Shown: positions 24,001 to 36,692, counted from the stretch's first letter. The stretch is DNA of 64,000 nucleotides from Panicum virgatum (GCF_016808335.1 NC_053138.1:10533900-10597899), one strand, 5' to 3'. Translations and numbers: made by a program. Notes: a model not told the origin generated them from the sequence alone.

Positions 24001-26277
24001 GATTTCGAAGAACCCTTATTGCTTTGCCAGCGAAGAGAATGGACTCTGCAACTCGCATGTGGATATACTCAGGCAGCATGTCCTGTAAAGTGCAGGGGCA
24101 AAAACAAAGGATATAACTATGCATGCAAACATTTACTACATAATATGCATGCACTTCAAGTTAAAGACTACAAGCATACCAATGATACAAGAAATCTTGT
24201 ATGCCAACTAGCCAGGGATGTGTCTTTAGCTAATTTATGCATAAACTTATCAGAAAAATCTCGCTGAGATGAATCATTATCCCCATCCCTGTCATCTTGT
24301 CTGAAAATTGAGATGAGAAGCTCAAGCTTTATATGTCAGGAGTGATACCATAGGTCAACAGTTAAGATTACTTGTCATGTGAGAGGAATACTTAGTGAAC
24401 TTTAACATAAAACAATACGTAGCAACCCAATTTATTGTATCCCGCAGATCAACCACATTAGGCTGCATATGATCTGGATTTAAAATACCAACAAAATGGT
24501 ATGTAGGGAAAATTAAAAAGAATATAACAGAAATGTAATCAAAAAGGGAATCTGTCATGTTGCAATAGAAGTTCAAAAGCCATGTGAAATTGGACGCCTC
24601 CAGTTCAGTTGGAGCATTCCCATTCCATTTACCAGGTTACAACAGACAATCAAAATATGGAAATGAGATATCAGAAGCTGGAAGGGGTTAATGTGAGCAA
24701 GATAACTTAACAAAAGCACTGTAAAAGATGCTGACCTTCTAATGAAAAATTCACTGTACTGATCTTGAAGAATCCCATAAACCATCCAAGATGTCAGCTG
24801 GTTGAACATGACCTGGTGCCCGTGCCAAAGTAGCCTATCCTTTTTTTTCAATCAACAGAAAGAAAATAAATGGACAAAACTCCACCGTTAGGGGACATAT
24901 GGAAGAGAATACACTGCAAAGTAACTGTGACGAAGATGAAAGCACAAAGGTTTCCATGAGAAATACAAATGGAATTAGAATTTATGGCATTTCTGTTTTC
25001 TCAAATTGTCACATGTACAAAAGTAGTTGAGGTAATACCTCTGAATGCAGCTTTGCAGTTCTGGAACCCCACAATGGCATCGTTTATGCAAAAGGTTAAG
25101 TAGTTGTCCACCCCTGATATCTTTCTGCTCTATTTCCATAATAAGCTCGTAAAGTGGAGGGAGAAGAACCTCGAACTACAATTTAGTGCAGCAACAAATA
25201 TGGTAAATGCCAATAAGTGATAACCAAAACATCAACGCATTAAAGAACACAAGACAACATAGATTTGTCAATTATAAGATGTTATTTGCAAACAGAAAAT
25301 GTTAATGCAAGATGTTAATGGGCATACCTTATTCAGACCGTGAGTAACCGTCGCGAGGATAGGCAATGGATCTGACAACAGGTTTTGCTCAACCTGTAGG
25401 ACAGCTGATCTGTAGACTGACAGAATCTCCGTAATACCATTGGCAATTGCCCTCCTATACACACTCCCTTTTCTCACTTTTCCATTCTGAGTTTTATTGG
25501 CATGAGGTGATGAAACATCTATAGAAGACTGGATCCAGCTCAGATCACGAGACTCAGTTGCAAAGCGGTTCAGCTCTTTGTAGTAAAATCCCAAAGATAT
25601 GAGCCTTTCAATAGCACTCCTGCAAACAATACGAGCCATTTAGCATACCAAATTCTACATGTGTTGGATTCCGATTCTGCACATCTTGTTATAGTCGTTA
25701 CAATGCTAAATGCACCAGTATGGTCAGTAAGACATCTGGGAAGAGTGAACTTTAGTCTGAGAAGGTGAATTCTGGGGAATACAAGTATCAATTTTCACTG
25801 TCCCCAGAGGTGCAGACTGAATAAAATTAGGACGGCTACTGTGAAAGTTCCATAACTAATTAAATATCAAACGAGGCAACTGTGCTTAGGAAAGCAAAGA
25901 ACCACCACCAAACGCAAAATTCTCCCATTTCTCCGGAATTTGGTGGCACTGGAGCCACACCAAACTCAGTTACCCACCACACCCGCACACACAGATCCCA
26001 TTTCCCACGCAGATCACGGGCGCCACAACACTACATCACGGCCACAGATTCGCGTCCGACGGCGGGTGCAGGTGCAGGTGCAGGTGCAGCCTTACCTCTC
26101 GGAGGGCTGGAGGAAGGTGAGGTCCGGCGCGAGGCTGAAGGCGGGGCCCACCTCGCCGTCTCCATCCCCGCCGCCGGCCGCGGCATCCTGGGTCGCGGCG
26201 CGGCGGTGCGCGGGGGAGGCGTCGAGGACGAAGTCGCCGGTGAAGCCGAGCAGCGCGAGGAGGAGCTCGTGCAGCAT
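21091..26277 (-). CDS. GCP4: Gamma-tubulin complex component 4 (GCP4/Spc97-Spc98 family)
   Basis: Predicted exons (high to low): 26277-26096, 25619-25328, 25175-25039, 24834-24736, 24300-24180, 24082-23810, 23645-23565, 23487-23404, 23292-23206, 23017-22962, 22863-22678, 22487-22262, 22052-21964, 21612-21459, 21369-21247 and 21156-21091. They sum to 2256 nt and close in frame as 751 aa, close to plant GCP4 length. The start MLHELLLALLGFTGD and the end FFETTARGVMNS are typical of GCP4, as are WHGHQVMFNQLTSWMVYG, ESRQLMRLPPRQSTAEADLM and REHMAFLIRNLQFYIQ. The protein is a core part of the gamma-tubulin ring complex, which nucleates microtubules at the nuclear envelope, spindle and cell cortex. 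All introns have GT/AG borders. Single-residue errors at borders are possible. The 3' UTR probably runs to about 20.7-21.0 kb. Confidence 0.95.
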
Positions 26278-27253
26278 CGCGGCGGCTTGGCCACGCCAAG
26301 GCGGGGGGTTTCACTAGGGTTTCCACGAGATGGCGAGGAGAAGAGTCGGAGAAGGAAAAGGGCGGGGACGCCGGAACTAGTTGGCTTTCCTTGGATTTTG
26401 AAAAAATATGGTCGTGTGGTACACTACTTTTGCTGTTATAATCTATAGGCAAAAAAAATCCAAACATAAGGACATTGGCATACATTAAGAAATTGTAAAT
26501 AGCAAAATTTTACCTCACTTGACACGACTGCAACGTTAATAAAACTGCACATTTCCAGCCCTTTCAGTAGCGACGTCTTTTCTCATAAAAACATGACACA
26601 TTATTTAGCTCAAAGTTTACTAAAAATATTTGAATTCAACAATTTTGTCGTAGAACTTCATGACCTCGCAAAATTGGGTTTTTTTTCTTCTAACTTTGAC
26701 GGTAAAAACAACAGGCTTCTGCATGACCGTAGCAATCTGTATCTTGGTGAGGTTGTGTAGTAATTAAGAACATCTGTATCTTGCAACATTTCGACATTTA
26801 ACTATACTAAAACGGTTATACAACCAAGTCAATTGTAAGAGCATTCAACTAGATTTTGTTTTATTGCTAACAGCATGAAAGGTTGCTTGACATGTGACGG
26901 TGATCATATGGAAACAACCATCTTCAGTTCAACAACTAACGTGCAAGGGAAATGCAATAGGCCAATAGGGCAATAGGACTGCCGCACTAGCATCCATCAA
27001 CCAACAGAACTGCAGAACAAGAAATTATGCCACATGTTGAAGCTCCAAATATCCCAAATTGATTTCAAATATGTACGAGATGGAATTCACATAAACCAAA
27101 TCAAATCCTCTCAGCCGGGTCATTTCCTGTTTCTGGCCCCTCAAATAGTCACAGTTTATGGCGCAGCCCGGCTTAATTTAATACAATGGGTGTTCCCATC
27201 GTTTCTTACAAGCAACTCGGATTCCAAATTAACTTGGATTCTTGCAGCAGGGT
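26278..27253. other. Spacer between GCP4 and the RFI2-like gene
   Basis: On the minus strand this holds the GCP4 5' leader and promoter (about 26278-26450) and, nearer 27253, the 3' UTR of the upstream RFI2-like gene. The middle is AT-rich without a coding signal. I could not place a convincing TATA box. Confidence 0.5.
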
Positions 27254-30200
27254 CTACATCCGAGGTGAGTGCAATTGCCGATATAAAGAGCCCTCGGGCG
27301 ATATGTTTTCAGGGGATGACCTGCCGACACCAAGCCATTGCCCAAATAGCCTCCTTGGTGCAGATGCAGGCTCTGATGTGCTATGCGACTGCTGTGAGGT
27401 CCACCAGCTCGTCTCGCAGTCCACCGGCATCAATGGGTAGGGGGCGAATCGGTCGCGCTCCCAGGCATAGAACCGGCTTCCTCCCACATCATCAGTCTCC
27501 ATTGAATTATGGCCAGACGAACCCGGTGGGAACAAGGAAAATGTGGGGTTCTCTGGTAGAGGTGCTGGGGCAGGTCGCATGCCTCCTGACCTATGAGCCC
27601 CAGCAAATAGGCTAGATGATGAATTCTGCTGGTACTGTTCGCTGATGCTGCCATGAGCCCTCATGAATTGCGGCATCAGTGGAGGAACATTGGGGGCTCT
27701 AGATCTAGAACCAGACCTGTATACACAAAAAGAATAATTAATAACTCAATTGGCATAGATGAATCAGATGCTAAATGTATGATAGTTTATGTTGTAACAA
27801 TCAATATAGCATTTATTCTAAATTTATTCTCCAGAGTCTTATATTATTAAAGGATATTAAAGGACTAACTAAAGGTTCAAACACCCAGAGGAAATTTGAA
27901 TAAAGCAGACACCGCAAAGGCAGTAATGTAACCGCAAGAAATCTAGACGGAAAACTTATGGCAAACGTGTCATATATGCTAGCAGAGATTTCCATTGTTA
28001 TTTCAGATCATTTTACTGAAACGATGAATCGAGTACGATGCAAGAATATGGAATTTTTGTATTTTCATAGGGAAGTTATAAGAGATGAGATGGACTCGAA
28101 ATTACCCGTTACTGAAGTAAGATGGAGAAACAACAGATGCTCGACGCTGGCTATCACCATCAGCCCGTGCAGCCCTTGTCCCAAAAGGGATTCCTGGCTG
28201 CTCATTATTGCTGTTGGGCTGAGCATAGGAATGGGGCATATGTGCCCAATGGTTATGATGGAAATCAGCAGGTTGCACTGTTTGCATGGGCCTAGCATCT
28301 GATGGCCCAGCCAGGGGGTTCCAATGATCATGGTATGCAGGACGATCCATTGTTCTCTCAGGGACATGGGAGCTTGACGATGATGTCAGTGGTGGAAGAG
28401 GATGCAAGTATGCCACATATGGGCAAGGATGAGTTGTCCCTGGTGCAGCAGATACAGCTACTTGCTCCGTAAACACATGCTGTCCCATGAAGTCATGAAC
28501 TGCACATGACCAATACTAAACATATTCAATATGATCTCAATTTTACAAATTGTTCAATTCAAATTAGAACTTACAAGTAACTGGAGGTGATGATTCTCCT
28601 TCCCTGATAGAAAAAGGGAAAGAGTAAGTGAAAACCACTCATTTTTCCAATACAGGTAAAAGGAAAAGTGTGGGAATCTCGGCAATAGATAGATAAAGAC
28701 TGGTTTGTTAATTAGTTGGGTATGATCTTAGGAGATAATGGAATAAATGTATCATTTATGTACACATTCCATGCCTGTTGATTTGATCAGTACTTCATTG
28801 AAAATCTATATATCCTATATAGACACAACCCACTAAACATCATTAATTGTGATTTTCTTACAACCACATGAAGCCACATCATCACTTAAATCTAAACCGT
28901 TGATTCCATCCTCTCCGTTTTTCTATACGTCTGATGATCAAACATCCACCATCTCACTCACTCACACAAGACCATTCATCTTCTAATCTCCATTGCCGCA
29001 AGAAACTACCAGAAGCCCAAGAGTTTGTTCATGCGAAATCATTATTCATTTATATGGCCGTTTCATTTTGTTACTCTGTTTCTCTTCCCCAGTGCATCTT
29101 GATCCTTCCGCTTCCCCTGCTTTTTACCCTGGTAGCGGCAGTCTCCCAATTTCTCATTCATCTACAGTGTGTTGTGCTAAGAGCTTATTATTCTTCCTCT
29201 ATTTTAATTTCTTTGATTTTTTTCTCACCGCCCACTCGCCGCCAACGCCCCAGCAGCTGGCACCGTCACCGGGCGTCGCGGCCGACCGCTTCCACCGCCC
29301 ACTCACATATTATCATCGAATACTTGCTTTCATTATTGCGCCGGGGTAGTGGTCTCCGCGCACCCAAGAGACTGCTTGAATGCTCGAGGTCACCTGTCGC
29401 ATCCACAGTTCCTGGTATTCCTGCCACTCTCTCCGTGGGAGCGGCTGTCGCTACTTGGGCCTCACCCCCGGCCTTCATCAGGTTCGTCTTCCTTACAAGT
29501 CTGCTTTGTTTCCTCAGACCGTTTCGTTACCATTTGTACTAATTTCGCGTCTTCCCTTTTCTTTGTCGGTGCCAGCTTCACGTGTTGCCGGGTCATCTTC
29601 TGTCTGGTCCTCCGCCATGGCAAGACCTGCCCACTTTTGGACCTGCCGAAATTGCCGACCTTCCTCCTTGCACATCGTATTCACAGGTCATCCTCGCACC
29701 ATCTGGCTTTCGTACGCTGTTTGTTTTTTCAGTTGAATGCAACCTGTGTTACTGTCCTAGAATAAAATTAAAATGTCCTTATCATAACTATTATAGTTCA
29801 TCTTTTTATCGGCAACTAGAACTTCTTATATCTACGTTGACTTTAGTATTTAAGCATTTCTTATATACAATCATACCATATATGTCCAATGCTAAAATTG
29901 GCTGCAACTTCATAACTTCATCTTTTCAACACCCTCAACTTCAACATTTTTGCTCTGAAATCCCGCAGCAACGCGCGGGGTATTCAACTAGTTACATATG
30001 AATTGTCAACCATGCTCCTCAGAAAAACGACCCATGTATACTCTATCATGGCAAGAATGCCACTACGGGTGTCGTCAAATGTCAACAAATTCATGCACTA
30101 TATCAAATTGTTCAGGATTGCATCACAAGACAAATAATTTATATCAAATTGTTCAGGATTGCATCACAAGGCAAATAATTAAGTTTCCTAGTAAAAATGC

Positions 30201-32358
30201 AAATAACTGAGTCGCCCTCCATCAATTTTCCATACATAGTTGCATACCTTAAATTAATTTTTCTTGCATAGTTGCATCCCTTAAATCAATTTTTCTTACA
30301 TGCAAAGAAAACAGGATCTGCTCGCTTGTTTTCTTTTATGTACCTTAACCCCACGTGGGCACAGCCCCCTTATTTTTGCCACCCACAAAGTCCAAATGGG
30401 TGTTTTGGGCTACAAGAGATACTAATCGTGCATTGGAATCTATAAAACAAGGTAGATAGATAATGTTACTTCTATGTTAAAGCTACTGGCTTATTATTTA
30501 TTACATGAAACAGCATGTTTTGAATCCTTGAAGAGAATGTCAAACAAAACTAACAAAACGTAATAATCTAAAGCAGAACATACTCAAATAAAGATGGGAG
30601 TTGTGCTAAGCGACCGAATGGGCACCAATGGAAGCGAAATGGCTGCACAACACAGAAATAAAAAAAATTGTCAGGATAGTCATGCAGAGGAACTGGTAAA
30701 AAAATGACAGCAAATAGGAGTAACCTAAACTAGGATGGCTTATTAGAGTAAAACAAACTACGATTTTCGTAACAACTGCATAAATGTTTTGAGACAGGCA
30801 ACAAGGAACCACAGGCATTAATTCTAAATATTTAAAAAGGGAAAATTTTGTCCCAGGATTATTCATGTAGCAAAAAAGTACATCCAAAAGAAAAGTTCAA
30901 ATAACTGAGCATGGTCAAGTGCCATCATTTGCGTGTGCATAGTACTGTGTAGAAGTACAAGGAATCACATTGAGAGTCAGGCATACTCAAAGAGAACAAT
31001 ACTGAAACACAGGAAAATTGAGTGGGAAAAGGCATATTGCCAACATAAAAAAGGAAGAATCAAGATTTTTAACAAGCACGAATAATTTAAGAGTAAGGTT
31101 GACAAGGTCATGTACCACATCTGTGTAGCTAACGTCATAAAGGTCTTCATCATGAGCCCACTCATCCATGTTGACATCATGTGCAGCTCGGGAACCATTT
31201 GCATAAAGCCAATTCCCTTTCTCAATTTTGCGGCAATTGGGGCATTGCATAACCCCTTTGGCATTAAATGCTGATCCAATGCAGTCTAAAAAATAACTGA
31301 TACTTAGCATACCAAAGATTACCAAGCAAAAAAAAATCAGAGTAGTGATTTGATACTGTTTAGTGTACACTACAGTAAGCTAACACGCCATAATAGAAAA
31401 TCTGCACAAAGTAAACTAGCACAACTCACTAAAATATTTAGGAAAACTACAGTAAGCTAGTAACACGCCAAGTTTCAATATTGGCACTTGAACGAACATG
31501 TTTCAATCCCTTAGAAGCACTGGCAAACTCAAACATCCAACTTTATGCTAAGTTTAATAAACTAGATCAACAGACTAAAGTTTCTTACAAAATCCCACAT
31601 GTCTCACCTCAAATTCATGCTAATTACAGACAGGCTCAACTTCTACAATAAACAAATCCAAAGCAGTTATACCTCGAATTATGAAAGATGATGGAAAAAC
31701 ATAAACCAAAATCGCCAAATCATCCCCTGACGTCAAATTGTTCCCCAGAAATTGGAGCACAAAGTTCTCTCTGTTACTACATGGCTCAAGAACTTTAACA
31801 AATAATTAGGCACTGTCTGTACACACTCCCGAATAATTCTTCGGACATCAAATCTTGCCCACAAACAGCACCTACATAACTACCGAGCCAAACACAATTA
31901 ACAGAAATTCACCCACGCCACGAAACTAACCACGCAAAGAAAATTGCATATGGTAACCCCCCCCCCCCCAAAAAAAAAACGGCTTTCATGCCTTTAAACC
32001 CAAATTCAGCACCGCCGGAACTATAAAATTGTGAAATTGACCCTAATTACGCCAAATCGAACCTAATTCTAACGATCCTGGTCACATTTGCAGGTCCTCC
32101 AGCCAATTTGGACCACAAAATTCGCAGCCAAGAACCCACCGGCAGATCCAGCGTTCATGGGCACTCACCTAGGTGGAACTCGTGGCCGCACTGCAGCCTG
32201 GCGGTGGACCTCTCCCCGGCGGCGGCGAGCACCGCGTCGAGGCAGATCGAGCAGGACACCTCGGCCGCCTTCTCCTCCTTGCCGCCCGCCCCCTCCTCCG
32301 CCGCCGCCGCAGACCCGGCAGCCGCCGCGTCCTCCTTGGGCTCCGCACCGACGCCCAT
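27254..32358 (-). CDS. RFI2-like RING-H2 E3 ubiquitin ligase
   Basis: Predicted exons (high to low): 32358-32169, 31285-31116, 30642-30584, 28603-28575, 28499-28106 and 27716-27254. They sum to 1305 nt and close in frame as 434 aa. After an Ala/Glu-rich N-terminus comes a C3H2C3 RING: C36, C39, C57, H59, H62, C65, C78 and C81 (CSICLD, CGHEFHLDC, QCPNC). Then follow WLYANGSR, a DEWAHDEDLYD block and FHWCPFG, which are typical of the RFI2 group (RED AND FAR-RED INSENSITIVE 2), ubiquitin ligases linked to light signalling and flowering. The rest is His/Pro/Ser-rich low-complexity sequence. Intron 3 (30583-28604) holds a Helitron. The RFI2 assignment comes from the RING plus the following block; the biological role is inferred. 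Confidence 0.85.
28805..29991 (+). mobile_element. Non-autonomous Helitron in an intron of the RFI2-like gene
   Basis: Starts TCTATATATCC and ends CTAG, inserted between A (28804) and T (29992) as Helitrons require. A GC hairpin CCCGCAGCAACGCGCGGG lies 12 bases before the 3' end, matching the common plant Helitron terminus. Its 1187 bp encode no Rep/helicase. GC-rich open stretches at 29220-29480 might be captured exon sequence, but I cannot name a source. Confidence 0.88.
30101..30302. repeat. Two short tandem duplications
   Basis: A ~41-bp unit (TATCAAATTGTTCAGGATTG...) is duplicated at 30101-30180. A ~32-bp unit (AGTTGCAT(A/C)CCTTAAAT...) is duplicated at about 30239-30302. Both are in intron 3 of the RFI2-like gene. 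Confidence 0.85.
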
Positions 32359-33055
32359 ATCCCCTCCCCCCTCTCTATCCTCCCCCTCACCAACCGCGGG
32401 ATTTCTTGGCCGGATCCCGCAAAATCCGAGCCGGGCCGGAGGGAAACGGGGCTCGAAGCGGCCGCCCCGGTGACGGCGAGGCCGCGCCCCGTGCCTCGGG
32501 GATCGCGCGCCCTCGGGGTGCTCGCGCCTTGTCCAATCGCGAGGAGAGCCTCCGCCGAGCACCTCTCTCTCTCCCGTTCTCTCTCCTCTCTATCTGCTCG
32601 CCTCCACGAGAAATTAGAGAGGGGAATAACAAAACAGGGGGAGGGGAATAAGACGGACGTTTTGCGGCAAAGGCCTCGTAGAATTTGGTATTCCAAAACC
32701 CCTTAACTGTTTTAACTGAATTTACCTGACTCCGCCTTGGGTTGGGACTAAGGACAGCTTCACATCTCGTGTACAAGAGCTGGCTATCATGATTTTGTTT
32801 GCAGTGAATTTTATCAGATAGCACGCACCTTGAAGAATTGCATATCATTTTTAGTTGATTAAATAAGAATTTGTATCGTTAGATCAATTAGAATGACTTT
32901 TAACAAGAAAAAAGTATTACTCTCATCGCTACCACCGATGGATTAAGAATTATTTTAAAATTATCACGAAGTTGCTAGCATACTTTATCTATTTATAAAA
33001 GCATATTTGCAACCACATGGTCAATTAAGCTAGCTTATTGCTAATAGACATCTTA
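32359..33055. other. 5' leader and upstream region of the RFI2-like gene
   Basis: 32359-32620 is GC- and CT-rich, as expected for a grass 5' UTR on the minus strand, with AGAGAGAGAGG-type runs near 32560-32590. 32700-33055 is AT-rich and without genes. Confidence 0.5.
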
Positions 33056-33371
33056 GGGCACCAGCAATGGGGTGAAAAAGTAGTAAGTAAGCAATAAGTG
33101 CACCCCTATTACCCGGTAGAAAACATTGTGAAAGCAGAGAATAACTAATACCCGGTAGTAGATCTATGACCTGGTAGTAAGAATAAAAAACAAATTATCC
33201 CTCTCCTCTCAAGCTCTCACCTGCCACTTGCGTATGGAGAATCAAAGATATACAAGACCCACCTTATTTACTGGTTGGTAAAGATACAGTGTGAAATTTT
33301 GAACAATTGTTACCTGCTTTTATTGAGTCCCACCTTACTTACTTGTCAGTATAAATACACTGCTGGTGCCC
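33056..33371. mobile_element. Tourist-like MITE (PIF/Harbinger type)
   Basis: Terminal inverted repeats GGGCACCAGCAATGG and CACTGCTGGTGCCC, flanked by TTA (33053-33055 and 33372-33374). It is 316 bp long and non-coding. Confidence 0.85.
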
Positions 33372-33524
33372 TTAGCTCAACTCGTAGCAACTATACGATA
33401 TCAAAGGCACCAAGACACAAGTTAGTCGATCTGATGTGATATTATTTATATTGTGATTGTAATATCTAAAAGAGCATACAGAAAATAGTACGAAACGGCG
33501 AATAAATTAAATAAAAAATGTCTA

Positions 33525-33790
33525 AGTCACATTCTTATTTAGACATTATTTAGTTGCTTTCAAAATTTTAAAACTTTACAAGATTTCCCATCACATCGAA
33601 TGTTTCAACGCATGCATAAAATATTAAATATAGCTAAATAAAATAACTAATTACATAGTTTGTCTATAATTTATGAGATGAATCTTTCGAGCCTAATTAA
33701 CTCATGACGGGATAATAATTACCAAATATAAACGAAAGTGCTACGTCACTTTACATCCAAAAGTTTACACATCTAAATAGGCCTTAACTT
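33525..33790. mobile_element. Degraded MITE-like sequence
   Basis: AT-rich sequence containing GAGATGAATCTTTCGAGCCTAATTA, a block common to a large grass MITE family, and ending CATCTAAATAGGCC opposite a TTATTTAGACATT start. The ends are too diverged to fix the borders. 33790-34480 beyond it holds a short GC-rich stretch (33950-34130) and a tract with repeated ATGTTGAA at 34141-34240, without a gene. Confidence 0.5.
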
Positions 33791-34481
33791 TTGATAGGCA
33801 GAGCTGTAGCAAGAATCCTATACATCTTCCATAAGATTTTTTCTTCTCTAACTTCCTGTGTTTGAGATTCGTACAAACTATCTAGGCTGTTGGATCTTCT
33901 CAACTCTAACCTTCTTCCTTTTCCTACCTCCTTCCTCACCTGCCGCCGCCTTGATCTCTCTGCCTGCTGCCCCGCCCGTCGCTGCTGTCGCGCGCCGCTG
34001 CTGCGGCGCTCTGCTGGCGCGCTTTGCTGCCGCGCGGGGGCTGCTAGGCCCTGTCTTGCTCTGCCGCCGCCGCGGGGCGGGCCGCGCCACCCCCGGTGCT
34101 CTTCCCTACGCCGGCGCCGGAGAAGACAATTGAAAAAAAAATGTTGATCTAGTTTTTGCCAAATGTTGAATCTATTCTTTTCATATGTTGAAATAGTTCA
34201 TAAAAATGTTGAAGATAGTTTGTAGAAATGTTGAATCTAATTTGAGTCTAGTGGGCTTTGTAGATAAATAAATTATTCATCTTGCGGAAGATATACAGGA
34301 GCCCTTGAGCTGTAGACCGAGAACCAAGGTATGCGATGTGTCAGTGTTGCAGCTAAGGAGAACCCGCTAGAGTGGCATCCAAGTAAGGACCATCCTTCGC
34401 CGCCAAAAATATCAGGGTGCTATCTGCAAAAAAACAGTCACCACTCACCGTTGTATACTGCACTCCTTCCATCCAGCGTTA

Positions 34482-34822
34482 GGGGCTGATTGGTTTGCTG
34501 CATGCAGCTCAACCAGGCCCGTCAGATGCAGGCTTCACAAGATTGGTTTACTGGTTCACCTGCTCAACCAGGCTGCGCGCATGCAAAAGATGCCTCTCGG
34601 CCAGGCTCCGGTGGTGCCAGCGTGAGCGCATGGGAAAGCGTGCAGACACAGAAAATCACTTTTGCGCTAGACATGCAAGTAACCAAACAGCATCTCAACT
34701 CGACCTTTATTCCTGCATACGCAAACCAATCAAGCGGCTGTGGTACCTGACGAGCCTGGCCACAGCAGGCCTGCACGCAGCATGCGAGCCAGGTTGTGCC
34801 CATCCACAAACCAATCAGCCCC
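34482..34822. mobile_element. Tourist-like MITE
   Basis: Terminal inverted repeats GGGGCTGATTGGTTTG and CAAACCAATCAGCCCC are perfect over 16 bases and flanked by TTA (34479-34481 and 34823-34825). It is 341 bp long. Its right target site overlaps the left target site of the next MITE. Confidence 0.9.
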
Positions 34823-34826
34823 TTAA

Positions 34827-35044
34827 GGGCTCGTTTGGTGCAGCCGGCTTCGTCTACTGTAGCTTTACTGTAGACTATTGTAGCGCGAAGCCGGGATTAT
34901 CCAGCTTCGCCGGGTTCTCTCTCCCATCTAGGTAGCTGTAGTACCTCGATTTTCGTTTTTGCTTCATGCTACAGTAGAATACAGTGCTCTTCGCTGTAGC
35001 AAGAAGCTGAAGCCGCTGCAGGTGAAGCTGGGCCGAACGAGCCC
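34827..35044. mobile_element. Tourist-like MITE adjoining the previous one
   Basis: Terminal inverted repeats GGGCTCGTTTGG and CCGAACGAGCCC, flanked by TAA (34824-34826 and 35045-35047). It is 218 bp long and contains the CTACTGTAGCTTTACTGTAG type of sequence common in this family. Confidence 0.85.
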
Positions 35045-35047
35045 TAA

Positions 35048-35833
35048 AAAGGAAGGAAACCACACACATGACACACCTCCCCCGCCCCCCGCCCCCTCCT
35101 CGCGTGGTCCGGGGCGGGCCCACCCCACCCGCGACGGCGAGCGCACAAGCCACCCGTACGAGTACGAGCCGCCGCCCACCCGCAGCCGTCCGACGCGGAT
35201 CGGACGGACGCCGCGCCCGCCCCCTCCTCCGAGAGTCCTCTGCACAAAAGCAAGCGGCGGCGTGGCCGCATCCCGCACCCGGTAGAGCGCAGCCGCCCAC
35301 TCTGTGGCCTGCGGCCCGGGATCCTGCGGGCCCAAACCGTCAGCGGGATCGGATCGCGAGGCGCGCCCCGCAGCGGGTTGCGGGTTTGACCGGGGCAACG
35401 GAGGAGAGAGGCTGGAGTGGAGGCGGTCAGGGTCAGCGCGCGCGGCGCGTGGAAAGGGCGGGCGCGATGACGTGTGCGGCGGCCGGGTTCCTGTCGTCGC
35501 CGACGTCACGCGGCAGAAGACAGTAGCCTCACGATTAATGCGATTGCGAGACAGAGGCTTGGAGATTTCCACTACTTTTCAAGGCCCGGCCCGCCAGTGG
35601 GAGGGGCCGCACAATCGCCGGCCGCTGAGGATGAGCGGCCCGCTCAGCTTTGCGGCCGTTGGGCGTTGCGTTGGCCTGGCGAGGAGGGCGGGATCCTTTG
35701 CGACTGAGCCCCATGACACCGAGAGAGCCCTGTTGGCTTGAGACGGTCGGCGCTCGCGGTCCAGCAGTGGTGCATTTGATCTACAACATGAGTACACGTG
35801 GTCATCAGGCTTTTGGCTCATCAAACTAGTAGC
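35048..35833. other. GC-rich block without a recognised gene
   Basis: 35060-35530 is very CpG-rich with several overlapping open frames but no domain in any. It includes a GACGTCACG element near 35502. It may be a CpG island of a lost or small gene, or captured transposon sequence. Confidence 0.4.
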
Positions 35834-36151
35834 TACGCCTGCTAACGGGGTTGACCCCGCCCCAAATCCGCCCCTACCCATATTTCAAGAGCCCTAACTA
35901 CCACCCGCCCCGACCCACCCCGTCGGCTCAATGCCCCAACCCGCCCCAACCCGAAGTCACGACAAAAGATGATATACGACTTACGCGCCGATCTACTATC
36001 ATAGCGCCCCAACCCGTCCCAACCCGTCTGTGTCGTCAACCCAACCCGCCCCAACCCGTTTTATAGTGTCACCCGTTTCCACCCATCCAATAGTACCCGT
36101 ATTAAAACCCACCCAAAAAATCCGTTAAACCCCGCCCCATTAGCAGGAGTA
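35834..36151. mobile_element. hAT-like MITE
   Basis: Imperfect terminal inverted repeats TACGCCTGCTAACGGGG and CCCCATTAGCAGGAGTA, flanked by a perfect 8-bp duplication CTAGTAGC (35826-35833 and 36152-36159). The interior has repeated CCCGCCCCAACCC-like stretches. Confidence 0.8.
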
Positions 36152-36578
36152 CTAGTAGCATCTATGTTTACCTCTCCATGGAAAAAGAGATCTGTCTGAC
36201 ATCAGTAAGTTGATAGCCAGTGTAATCAAGTAAACATCTAGATGGCCTACAAGTCAACATCTGGGGCAAACAAATGCTAAAAAAGAAATGTAATAGAGGT
36301 CTGCCGCGTAAGACATATCACTGTGCATATTGTTCATCAAATTCGTTTTTCTCTCTCCTCTCTTTCACTCTCACCGACGCAACCGGAGCATATGGAGCTA
36401 GTTTTTATAGCTTCTCCGGATCCTAATCCTGCTCCGACTCCTACGCGCTAGCGCTACAATGCACAACAGTGCCTAGAGTCGGTGGGAGGCCAACCAAAGA
36501 AGCCCTAACAATATCGATTTCCTACTTGCACTTCACCGCTCGATCCATTCATGTCTGGTGCCAATGGGTAACCATTAA

Positions 36579-36689
36579 GTGCCCCTCCAACCCTCGCTAG
36601 TTCAAAATTTTGTATTAATTTTTTAAAATCATATCTCAATTTAAAAAATTAATACAAAATTTTGAACTAAAGAGGATTTGAGGTGCACC
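36579..36689. mobile_element. Small foldback MITE
   Basis: A 111-bp near-palindrome. TTCAAAATTTTGTATTAATT on the left is the exact inverted match of the right arm, and the ends GTGCCCCTCCAA and TTTGAGGTGCACC are flanked by TAA (36576-36578 and 36690-36692). Confidence 0.8.
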
Positions 36690-36692
36690 TAA

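Noticed and set aside
32155..32562. N-terminal extension of the RFI2-like protein
   Set aside because: The frame extends upstream of 32358 only by chance in GC-rich leader sequence; the ATG at 32358 gives a short acidic start typical of the group.
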